NCBI GenBank assembly: GCA_016784425.1
Contig: JADHUQ010000031.1
Span: forward strand, 1 to 15,702
Source of the DNA: Candidatus Delongbacteria bacterium
GTDB lineage: Bacteria; CAIWAD01; BS150m-G50
DNA length: 15,702 nt
Direction: 5' to 3'
Below, piece by piece: positions 1 to 6,376 of this stretch (within the stretch, counting starts at the first letter, position 1; every line of letters starts with the position of its first letter). The notes beneath the pieces were generated by a model. That model had not been told where the DNA came from and did not search any database. It saw only the letters and a list, made by a program, of their open reading frames with translations. The translations under genes and the position numbers were made by a program.

Positions 1-216
1 CTCGACACTAAGATAAAGCTGCTGCAGAAATTCCAGCTGAACGAGGAACTGGTGGCGCATGCCCGGCCGGATCACCTGATCATGCACTGTCTGCCGGCGG
101 AGCGGGGCCGGGAGATCACCGATGCGGTTATGGACGGTCCCAACTCTGTTGTCTTCGACCAGGCGGAAAACCGCCTGCACGGGCAAAAGGCGATCATGAT
201 CAAATTGCTGGGGTAG
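1..216 (+). CDS. argF: Ornithine carbamoyltransferase, C-terminal part (5' end outside window)
   Basis: This is the last 71 codons of a carbamoyltransferase, open at the window's left edge and ending in TAG. Seen: the motif HCLPA at residues 29-33 of the fragment, followed by E-R-G-R-E-I-T, and near the end VFDQAENRLHGQKAIM. In the family, the HCLPA cysteine and neighbouring residues bind ornithine, and the late FDQAENR segment is typical of ornithine rather than aspartate carbamoyltransferases. The enzyme makes citrulline from ornithine and carbamoyl phosphate in the cytoplasm, the sixth step of arginine synthesis. The catabolic form (arcB) cannot be excluded from the C-terminus alone, but argF is the more common assignment. 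A terminator follows 65 bases downstream, so the gene is probably not co-transcribed with the beta-helix genes. Confidence 0.93.
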   Translation, partial: LDTKIKLLQKFQLNEELVAHARPDHLIMHCLPAERGREITDAVMDGPNSVVFDQAENRLHGQKAIMIKLLG

Positions 217-280
217 CAATTACCAGTTGGCTTCAAAACAGCTGATATCATCTGGATGATTTTCAAGGGCGGTTCCGAAT

Positions 281-299
281 AAGGGGCTGCCCTTTTTTT
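281..299 (+). terminator. Intrinsic terminator after argF
   Basis: A 5-bp stem AAGGG/CCCTT with a GCTG loop runs straight into seven T residues at 293-299. An alternative, longer-looped pairing uses AAGGGC at 265-270 with GCCCTT. The stem is short, but its position 65 bases after the argF stop and the clean T-run support a rho-independent terminator. Confidence 0.62.
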
Positions 300-376
300 C
301 GGTTATTCACCCGGTTCCTGGTGTGTCTAATTCCGCATCATTTCCACTTAACGTATTGTAATTAATACTCAAGCTG

Positions 377-387
377 GGGTCGGACCC
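377..387. repeat. Perfect 11-base palindrome GGGTCGGACCC
   Basis: GGGTC and GACCC flank a single G. A similar GGGGTCGGACCC core occurs in REP-type intergenic elements of many bacteria, so this may be a single REP-like unit. With only one copy visible that is a guess. It could also be an operator half or chance. Confidence 0.3.
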
Positions 388-429
388 GGATATGTGTTTG
401 TGATTACAGAGGATAGCCCTCAAAAAATG

Positions 430-461
430 CCCAAAAAGGGTCTGTATCGGCCCTTTTCGGG
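430..461. repeat. Inverted repeat, 10-bp stem with one mismatch
   Basis: CCC-A-AAAAGGG (430-440) pairs with CCCTTTT-C-GGG (451-461) across a 10-base loop, with one A/C mismatch. On the + strand no T-run follows. On the - strand the stem is followed by a run of six T (complement of the A-run at 422-427). Its geometry is therefore that of a terminator for leftward transcription, although no leftward gene is visible here. Confidence 0.5.
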
Positions 462-588
462 TGAAAAACGCAAAACCACTGTTAAAGTCTGGAACGGTCA
501 GTGATCTCGAAATTTCAAACAGAGGAGGATGACCATCCCTTCGTTTAAATTCTCCAGCCGCACGACTTTACGTGATTCTTTTCACGGC

Positions 589-618
589 TCGACAGATGAT
601 CCAGCGTGATAGTATAGT
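589..618 (+). promoter_or_regulatory. Candidate sigma-70-type promoter for the beta-helix genes
   Basis: TCGACA at 589-594 (5 of 6 to TTGACA) and TATAGT at 613-618 (5 of 6 to TATAAT) are separated by 18 bases. Transcription would start near 625 and leave a leader of roughly 95 bases before the ATG at 721. Promoter consensus varies in FCB bacteria, so this is a match to the general bacterial pattern only. Confidence 0.4.
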
Positions 619-720
619 CATTTACAAAAATCCAGCAGCCGTTATCTAAATAGTTTTGCTCTCACTGTTTATGATGTTATCTTCCAACAAAGAAGAATTC
701 ACGCATTTTGCGGAGGTATT

Positions 721-3414
721 ATGCGTTCAGAAATTCTCACTGCTCTATTACTCACCACCTTCACTGCAACCTCACTTGCCACAACCATCCATGTTCCCGA
801 CGATCAACCAACTATACAAGAGGGACTCAACACAGCTACCGAAAGCGACACCGTTCTTGTGGCCTCCGGCATCTACTTCGAGAACATCGTCTGGCCTGCG
901 ATTAATGGAATCAAGCTGATCGGGAGCGGTGAAGAGGATTGTATCATTGACGGTGACTCGCTGGCGAGTGTGATACGTTTCACGTGGGACCTGGGTGGAA
1001 TCATTGATACTACAACTTTGATTTCAGGTTTCACCATCCGAAAAGGGAGAGCACATGGAAGTTCTCCAGATGACCGTGGCGGGGGAATTCGATGCTCCTT
1101 TGCCAGTCCGAGTCTGCTCGATTTAACGATCAGAGACAACTATGCCTCTGATAGGGGTGGTGGCTTGTATTGCGAGACTAACTCCTCAGCGACTCTTACG
1201 AATGTGACGATTACAGACAATAAAGCTGATGAAGGCGGAGGGATTTACTTCGCGTCTAACTCCAATGCGATTTTGGAGAACGTGATAATTAGCAACAACT
1301 CGGCTCATAGTGATGGCGGGGGAATTTACTGTGATTTTTCCAACCTGAATTTGGTGGATGTAACTATTAGCGACAATTCGGCTCATAGTGATGGCGGGGG
1401 GATGAGGATCAATTATTCCTCTCCGAGTTTGTCGGATGTGATGATAAGTGGTAATTCAGCAACACTCGGTGGCGGATTTTACTGCAGTGGCTCTTCTCCC
1501 GGTCTAGAGAGTGTAACCATAACAGGCAATTCAGCAAATAATTATGGTGGTGGGATCTATTGCGCTCAGAATTCCAGTCCTGACTTTTCAGCGGAGAATC
1601 GTTGTAACCTGTATTCAAATACTGTCAGTCACGGAAGAGGCTTTGGCACAGATCTGTTTTCAATTGAATGCAATCTGATAGTTGTCGTTGTAGATACATT
1701 TACGGTCATGACGCCAACTGATTATCACGCTTCACCGATTGAGAATTTTGTCTTTGATATTCTCAATTGCTCTGATGAATTGATCGACGATGATGTTTAT
1801 GTAGCAGTTGACGGAGATGACGGCAATGTAGGCACATCACCTGATTCACCGTTCAGGACAATTACCTACGCGCTATCCCGCGTTGCACCGAATAACACCA
1901 TTCATCTTGCAGCCGGTGTTTACAGACCCACATCTTATGGTGAGCTGTTTCCTATACACTGGAGCAGCCATATCAATTTATCTGGAGCAGGAATAGATGA
2001 GACTATTCTGGATGGAATGCATTCAGTTAGTGTGATGGAATTTCAATCAGTATCGGATGCCACGATAGAATATCTGACAATAACAAATGGTTCAGCTGAA
2101 AATGGGGGTGGGATTTACTGCGACAACTCCAGCCCGAGTTTTGCATATGTGACAATATCCAGCAATTCAGCTGATGATGGCGGTGGGATTTATTGTACAG
2201 ATAATTCCAGTCCAAGTTTTACAAATGTGACTATAACAGGCAATTCGGCTGATGATCTTGGTGGTGGGATTTTTTGCTATAATAATTCCAACCCAAGTTT
2301 AGTAGTTGTGACGATAACAGACAATTCCGCATATGATAACGGCGGCGGAATTTATTGTATTGATTCCAATCCGAGTTTGCTGGATGTGGTGATAACCGGC
2401 AATTCAGTTGGTTCTCTTGGCGGAGGGTGTTATATCAGCTATTCCAACCCGATTTTTACAGATGTGATGATAACAGACAACTTTGCAACTGTCAATGGTG
2501 GTGGAGTTTATTGCACTGATTCTAACCCAAGTTTCGAGAATACAACGATTAACGATAATTCGACAAGGATGGGTGGTGGGATTTGCTGTGACAATTCAAA
2601 CCCGAGTTTACTGAATGTGAGGATTAGTGGCAATAACGCTGTTTATGACGGTGGTGGGATTTATTGCAATTATAATTCCAATCTGAGTCTGACTCATGTG
2701 ACGATAGCAGACAACTCGGCTGGCGATAGAGGTGGCGGGATATTTTGCGCCATTAATTCCAATCTTGTATTAGCGAATGTTATGATAACTGCCAATTCTG
2801 CTGACTTACATGGTGGCGGGATTTATTGCTATCTGTCCAGCTTGAATCTGGCGAATGTGACGATTGCAGACAATGAAGCTCCTGAAGGGGGGGCGGTGTA
2901 TGTCGAACATAATTCTGATGTGACTTTAGAGACCTGTCTTCTCTGGAATAACACACCCGATGAAGTGTATTTTTCCCCATACCTTTTACCAAATACCATC
3001 ACCATCACCTGCAGCGACGTTGAAGGGGGAGAAGTAGGCATCGAAACCAACGGTAACGGTGAAGTTTTCTGGCTGGAGAACAACATCGACGCCGATCCAT
3101 TGTTCTGCGATCCTGATAGCAGTGATTACCGATTGCAGCTTGATTCACCATGCCGCACTGGTGTGTGCGGATACATGGGGTACACCAATGCGACCTGTGA
3201 AAGTGAGAGTATCCCGGATCTCAGGATTAGCCACACCAGCCTTGGTGAACTGCTGCTCAACTGGTCTCCAGTCCCTGAGGCTGGCAGTTATTACATTTAT
3301 ATTGCCGAAAATGCATATGGTCCCTGGACACTCCTGGCTACAACTGCGCAATCGTTCTATTGGGTATCGTATCAGGGGAACATTGGTTTTTACCATGTAA
3401 CCTGGGAGGAGTAA
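721..3414 (+). CDS. Secreted right-handed beta-helix protein with C-terminal Fn3-like domain (paralogue A)
   Basis: 897 residues. The start is ATG with GGAGG four bases upstream. Residues 1-20 form a signal peptide, probable cleavage after SLA. An N-terminal pectate-lyase-like cap (HVPDDQPTIQEGL) leads into seven coils of about 26 residues, each beginning GGG(I/L/F)YC and ending in D/G-N-S-A. A linker follows with a DUF1565-like segment from about residue 359 (VYVAVDGDDGN...TSPDSPFRTI), then eleven more coils. Residues about 832-897 look like a fibronectin-III-type domain (LLLNWSPVPEAGSYYIYI). Fourteen of 18 coils put Cys at the same position, suggesting a stacked cysteine ladder. Such proteins are extracellular structural or adhesive proteins, and some relatives are polysaccharide lyases. 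I see no catalytic signature. Unlike its downstream paralogue it has no type IX sorting domain. It is probably co-transcribed with that paralogue, which starts three bases after this stop. Confidence 0.9.
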   Translation: MRSEILTALLLTTFTATSLATTIHVPDDQPTIQEGLNTATESDTVLVASGIYFENIVWPAINGIKLIGSGEEDCIIDGDSLASVIRFTWDLGGIIDTTTLISGFTIRKGRAHGSSPDDRGGGIRCSFASPSLLDLTIRDNYASDRGGGLYCETNSSATLTNVTITDNKADEGGGIYFASNSNAILENVIISNNSAHSDGGGIYCDFSNLNLVDVTISDNSAHSDGGGMRINYSSPSLSDVMISGNSATLGGGFYCSGSSPGLESVTITGNSANNYGGGIYCAQNSSPDFSAENRCNLYSNTVSHGRGFGTDLFSIECNLIVVVVDTFTVMTPTDYHASPIENFVFDILNCSDELIDDDVYVAVDGDDGNVGTSPDSPFRTITYALSRVAPNNTIHLAAGVYRPTSYGELFPIHWSSHINLSGAGIDETILDGMHSVSVMEFQSVSDATIEYLTITNGSAENGGGIYCDNSSPSFAYVTISSNSADDGGGIYCTDNSSPSFTNVTITGNSADDLGGGIFCYNNSNPSLVVVTITDNSAYDNGGGIYCIDSNPSLLDVVITGNSVGSLGGGCYISYSNPIFTDVMITDNFATVNGGGVYCTDSNPSFENTTINDNSTRMGGGICCDNSNPSLLNVRISGNNAVYDGGGIYCNYNSNLSLTHVTIADNSAGDRGGGIFCAINSNLVLANVMITANSADLHGGGIYCYLSSLNLANVTIADNEAPEGGAVYVEHNSDVTLETCLLWNNTPDEVYFSPYLLPNTITITCSDVEGGEVGIETNGNGEVFWLENNIDADPLFCDPDSSDYRLQLDSPCRTGVCGYMGYTNATCESESIPDLRISHTSLGELLLNWSPVPEAGSYYIYIAENAYGPWTLLATTAQSFYWVSYQGNIGFYHVTWEE
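1078..2952 (+). repeat. Coil-repeat region of paralogue A (7 + 11 units of about 78 bp)
   Basis: Degenerate in-frame repeats of about 75-81 bp encode the beta-helix coils. Seven lie at 1078-1620 and eleven at 2104-2952, separated by a 483-bp non-repeat linker. Some units are nearly identical: the 23 bases starting at 1300 recur exactly 78 bp later at 1378. Such DNA is prone to unit gain and loss by slippage or unequal recombination. Confidence 0.85.
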
Positions 3415-3417
3415 GAC

Positions 3418-4524
3418 ATGCGATACAGTTTTCATGTCGAAAATTGCATGGGCAGATTTACTGCAGCCCCCCTGTTAACTCTGCTGATCACAGCAGTCAC
3501 CCTCGCCACCACCATCCACGTTCCCGACGATCAACTAACGATACAAGCGGGACTCAACACAGCTGTTGAGGGCGACACTGTACTGGTAGCTTCCGGCACT
3601 TACTACGAAAATATCGTCTGGCCAGCTGTTAATGGGATCAAATTGATCGGGAGTAGCGAGGATGATTGTATCGTCGACGGTGACTCTCTGGACAGCGTGA
3701 TACGCTTCAACTGGGAGCTGGGTGGGATTATTGACGCCACTACGCTGATTTCAAACTTCACCATCCAAAACGGACTCGCAAATGGAAATACTCCAGATAA
3801 CCGTGGCGGAGGCATTCGATGCACCTTTGCCAGTCCAAGTCTCTATAATCTCATGATCACAGACAACTATGCCACTGATAGGGGTGGTGGCTTGTACTGC
3901 GAGACTAACTCCTCAGCATCTCTCTTGAATGTGACTGTCGCAGGAAATATAGCTGATCAGGGTGGTGGGATTTATTGTAACTCATCCAGCCCTAGCCTAA
4001 CGAATGTAACAGTAATCGGTAATACCACGACACAGGGTGGTGGAGTCTACACAAGTCTGATCTCCATTCCGAATTTAGCAACTGTGTCGATAACTTCCAA
4101 TTCGGCTGATCAGGGTGGTGGGATTTATTGTCATTATTCAAATCCGACGCTTTCAGGTGTTATGATAAGTGATAATTCGGCGATTTATGGTGGCGGGATC
4201 TACTGCTGTGGATCATCACCTGGTATAGAGAACGTTACGATAACAAACAATTCAGCTTATGAGAATGGAAGCGGGATTTACTGCGACGATTATTCCAGCC
4301 TGAGTTTTTCAGCGGAAAATCGCTGTAACGTTTATTCAAATACTGTTCACAGCAATAGAGGTTATGGAGCAGATATTTTTTCGTTTGAATGCGATGTCAT
4401 CGATGTCATTGTAGATACATTTACCGTGATAATCCCCACCGACTACCATGCTTCACCAATTGATAATTTCACCTTTGATATTTTCAACAGCTTCCAGGAC
4501 GATCTTGTTAACGCTGATGTTTAA
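3418..4524 (+). CDS. N-terminal fragment of paralogue B (signal peptide, cap and seven coils)
   Basis: This is the part of paralogue B that can be translated from its own ribosome-binding site: 368 residues ending at the nonsense TAA. It keeps a signal peptide (cleavage probably after VTLA, giving TTIHVPDDQ), the cap and the first seven-coil array. It would therefore be exported but released without the second array or the sorting domain. Over the cap and first coils it is very close to paralogue A. The 50 bases at 3868-3917 match 1141-1190 at 48 positions. Confidence 0.7.
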   Translation: MRYSFHVENCMGRFTAAPLLTLLITAVTLATTIHVPDDQLTIQAGLNTAVEGDTVLVASGTYYENIVWPAVNGIKLIGSSEDDCIVDGDSLDSVIRFNWELGGIIDATTLISNFTIQNGLANGNTPDNRGGGIRCTFASPSLYNLMITDNYATDRGGGLYCETNSSASLLNVTVAGNIADQGGGIYCNSSSPSLTNVTVIGNTTTQGGGVYTSLISIPNLATVSITSNSADQGGGIYCHYSNPTLSGVMISDNSAIYGGGIYCCGSSPGIENVTITNNSAYENGSGIYCDDYSSLSFSAENRCNVYSNTVHSNRGYGADIFSFECDVIDVIVDTFTVIIPTDYHASPIDNFTFDIFNSFQDDLVNADV

Positions 4525-5679
4525 GTAGCAGTTGATGGAGATGACAGCAACAGCGGCACATCACCCGATTCACCATATAGAACCATACGACACGCTTTAT
4601 CCCGTATCGCTGCTAACAACACTATTTATCTGGCTGCCGGGGTGTACAGTCCCTCAACCACTGGTGAGGTTTATCCTGTTCACTGGTGTAATTCAGTCAA
4701 CCTATGCGGAAGTGGAGAAGGTGAGACAATCCTGGATGCAGAGTACACAGCTGGTGTTTTGGAGTTCGAATCTGTATTGGAGGCCTTGATAGAAAACCTG
4801 ACTATAGTCAACGGTGCAACTGGTGAAGGCGGCGGGGTATATTGCAGGTACAATTCCAGTCCCAGCTTGCTGAATGTGACTATAAGTGGCAGTTCAGCTA
4901 CATATGGGGGTGGGATTTCTTTGCGGGAGAACTCCAGTCCCAGTTTACTGAATGTGACTATTGCAGACAATTTAGCTCTGGATGACGGTGGTGGAGTCTT
5001 CTGTTGGGATAACTCAAATCCTGGTTTGGAAAATGTATCCATATCTGGCAATTCAGCTTCTGATGATGGAGGAGGGATCTTTTGCGGAAGAAATTGTAAC
5101 GTGAGTTTCGTGAATGTGAGCATAAGCGGCAATTCTGCTTCCGTAAAAGGTGGTGGGCTTTGCTACTATCGTTGCAGTCCCAGCTTGACCGATGTGACAA
5201 TATCAGACAACTCAGCCTTTGGTGGCGGAGGGGTATTTTTCGATACATCGCATCCGAGTCTGGTGTGTATGTCGATCAGTAACAACTACGCAACCTGGGG
5301 TGGCGGTGTCTTTTGTGATTGGCAGTCCACGATGAATCTGGTGGATGTGAAAATTGGTGGTAACTCAGCAGGTCTTGGCGCAGGAATCTATTTCGATTGG
5401 TCTTTCAACTCAAGTTTGGAAAATGTGACGATCAACGACAACTCGGCTTATGGTGATGGCGGTGGAATCTACTATGATTTGTCTCCCGGTCAGAGTCTCA
5501 TGAATGTGACAATATCCAATAATACCTCTACCTCATATGGCGGCGGAATCTACTGCTCGTCTTCCAGCCCGAATTTGGAAAACGTGACACTGACGAACAA
5601 CTCAGCTGCTTTAGGTGGAGGGATTTTTTGCTGGTGGAGTTCTGACCCGAGTTTAGAGAATTGTATCCTCTGGAATAAC
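3805..5679 (+). repeat. Coil-repeat region of paralogue B (7 + 11 units of about 78 bp)
   Basis: Seven coil units lie at 3805-4341 and eleven at 4828-5679, with a 486-bp linker. The whole region is 1,875 bp, the same as in paralogue A, although the sub-lengths differ by a few codons. A 27-base stretch beginning GCTGATCAGGGTGGTGGG occurs twice, near 3953 and near 4106. The nonsense codon lies in the linker, not in the repeats. Confidence 0.85.
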
Positions 5680-6225
5680 ATCCCCCAGGAAATTCTTTTT
5701 CACCCCATGGATTTTCCTAATTCCATCACCATTTCCTGCTCCGACATCCAAGGCGGCGAAGAGGGTATCGATACAAACGATAACGGTACTGTCTACTGGC
5801 TCGAGAACAACATTGACGAATACCCATTGTTCTGCAATCCAGATAGCAGTTACTATCGCCTGCAACTGGACTCCCCCTGCCGCACTGATGTCTGTGGCTT
5901 CATGGGGTACACCGGTGATACATGTTTGGGTGAGGATGTTGAAGAACAGGTCGCAGAGCCACTGCAATTCTCCCTCTCCCAGAATTACCCGAACCCATTC
6001 AACCCGACCACGACTATTGAATACACACTGCCATATCCTCAGGAGATCAGGCTGGAAGTCTACAACCTCCTCGGACAGCAGGTGGCTCTGCTTGCGGAAG
6101 GGATGCAGACATCTGGAAGGCACAGGGTGACTTTTGCTGGGAACGCTCATCCCAGCGGGATTTACCTCTACACGCTGAAGATTCCCCATCAGATAATCTC
6201 GCGTAAGATGGTACTAGTTCGTTAG
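4642..6225 (+). CDS. C-terminal fragment of paralogue B (eleven coils and sorting domain)
   Basis: This is the open frame left after the nonsense codon, counted from the first ATG (4642). Coding similarity to paralogue A actually resumes immediately after the stop at 4525. No ribosome-binding site is evident before 4642 and there is no signal peptide, so this piece is unlikely to be a working protein by itself unless the stop is read through. It contains the second coil array (4828-5679), the common end module CRTDVCGFMGYT, and the type IX sorting domain. Its terminal MVLVR follows the basic-hydrophobic end typical of such domains. Confidence 0.55.
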   Translation: MYSPSTTGEVYPVHWCNSVNLCGSGEGETILDAEYTAGVLEFESVLEALIENLTIVNGATGEGGGVYCRYNSSPSLLNVTISGSSATYGGGISLRENSSPSLLNVTIADNLALDDGGGVFCWDNSNPGLENVSISGNSASDDGGGIFCGRNCNVSFVNVSISGNSASVKGGGLCYYRCSPSLTDVTISDNSAFGGGGVFFDTSHPSLVCMSISNNYATWGGGVFCDWQSTMNLVDVKIGGNSAGLGAGIYFDWSFNSSLENVTINDNSAYGDGGGIYYDLSPGQSLMNVTISNNTSTSYGGGIYCSSSSPNLENVTLTNNSAALGGGIFCWWSSDPSLENCILWNNIPQEILFHPMDFPNSITISCSDIQGGEEGIDTNDNGTVYWLENNIDEYPLFCNPDSSYYRLQLDSPCRTDVCGFMGYTGDTCLGEDVEEQVAEPLQFSLSQNYPNPFNPTTTIEYTLPYPQEIRLEVYNLLGQQVALLAEGMQTSGRHRVTFAGNAHPSGIYLYTLKIPHQIISRKMVLVR

Positions 6226-6376
6226 AACTGCTCTGCCGGTACGAAAAGAACAAACCCCCCTCCACAAATCAAGTCTACCCTCAATCCCTCCTGTTTCGTA
6301 AAGTGTTAGAGTCCCACCCGATTTACCTGGAATTGATCAGGGACACTGTTTTCCGTAACAAAACCTGGCGGGAATA

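Larger units (their letters stand above)
217..720. other. 504-base intergenic region between argF and the beta-helix genes
   Basis: I find no credible gene here. It holds, in order, an intrinsic terminator for argF (281-299), a perfect 11-base palindrome GGGTCGGACCC (377-387), a longer imperfect inverted repeat (430-461), a 5-bp hairpin CGTGA/TCACG (571-586), a promoter candidate (589-618), and the GGAGG ribosome-binding site of the next gene (712-716). The only start with a purine-rich leader is the ATG at 529, which opens just 26 codons and sits directly against its GGAGG, so I do not call it. Confidence 0.7.
3418..6225 (+). pseudogene. Secreted beta-helix protein with type IX sorting domain, interrupted by one nonsense codon (paralogue B)
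   Basis: Read through the TAA at 4522-4524, this is one continuous frame of 935 codons. It has the same design as paralogue A: signal peptide, cap, seven coils, linker, eleven coils. In paralogue A the matching site reads GAT-GTT-TAT-GTA-GCA (Tyr360). Here it reads GAT-GTT-TAA-GTA-GCA, so a single T-to-A change makes the stop. Everything after it (VAVDGDDSNSGTSPDSPYRT and onwards) still aligns without a frameshift. Residues about 851-935 are a FlgD-like Ig fold / Por secretion sorting domain (NYPNPFNPTTTIEYTLP, then VYNLLGQ, SGIYLYTL, RKMVLV), which targets cargo to the type IX machinery and surface attachment in FCB bacteria. The start at 3418 has a strong GGAGGAG six bases upstream. An inner ATG at 3448 would give a cleaner signal peptide but lacks a good ribosome-binding site. 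A sequencing or assembly error at one base would turn this into an intact gene. Confidence 0.8.

Noticed and set aside
529..609. Small frame of 26 codons after an AGAGGAGG sequence
   Set aside because: The GGAGG abuts the ATG with no spacing, the peptide has no recognisable features, and the frame is short enough to be chance.
656..919. Overlapping + strand frames at 656-919 and 708-905
   Set aside because: They are out of frame with the signal peptide and cap of paralogue A, which has the better ribosome-binding site and a full-length product.
1078..2952. Regular repeats of about 78 bp that could be mistaken for a CRISPR array or satellite
   Set aside because: The units are degenerate, in frame, and encode beta-helix coils; there are no identical repeats alternating with unique spacers.
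4522..4524. Alternative genetic code or stop-codon reassignment explaining the in-frame TAA
   Set aside because: TAA, TAG and TGA are all used as normal stops by other genes here (for example TAA at 3412, 12327 and 14835), so a general reassignment of TAA is not supported.
4680..5132. 150-codon open frame on the - strand
   Set aside because: It lies opposite the coil repeats of paralogue B. Its Pro/Ser-rich periodic product is the reverse reading of the GGG-I-Y-C repeats, with no independent signal.
5653..6189. 178-codon open frame on the - strand
   Set aside because: It is antisense to the conserved sorting domain and last coils of paralogue B. The + strand reading has clear homology-type motifs, and this frame has none.
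6226..6376. Terminator or promoter between the beta-helix genes and the envelope cluster
   Set aside because: No stable hairpin with a T-run is visible. The best promoter match (TTGATC at 6333, TAACAA at 6356) is too poor at the -10 position to call.
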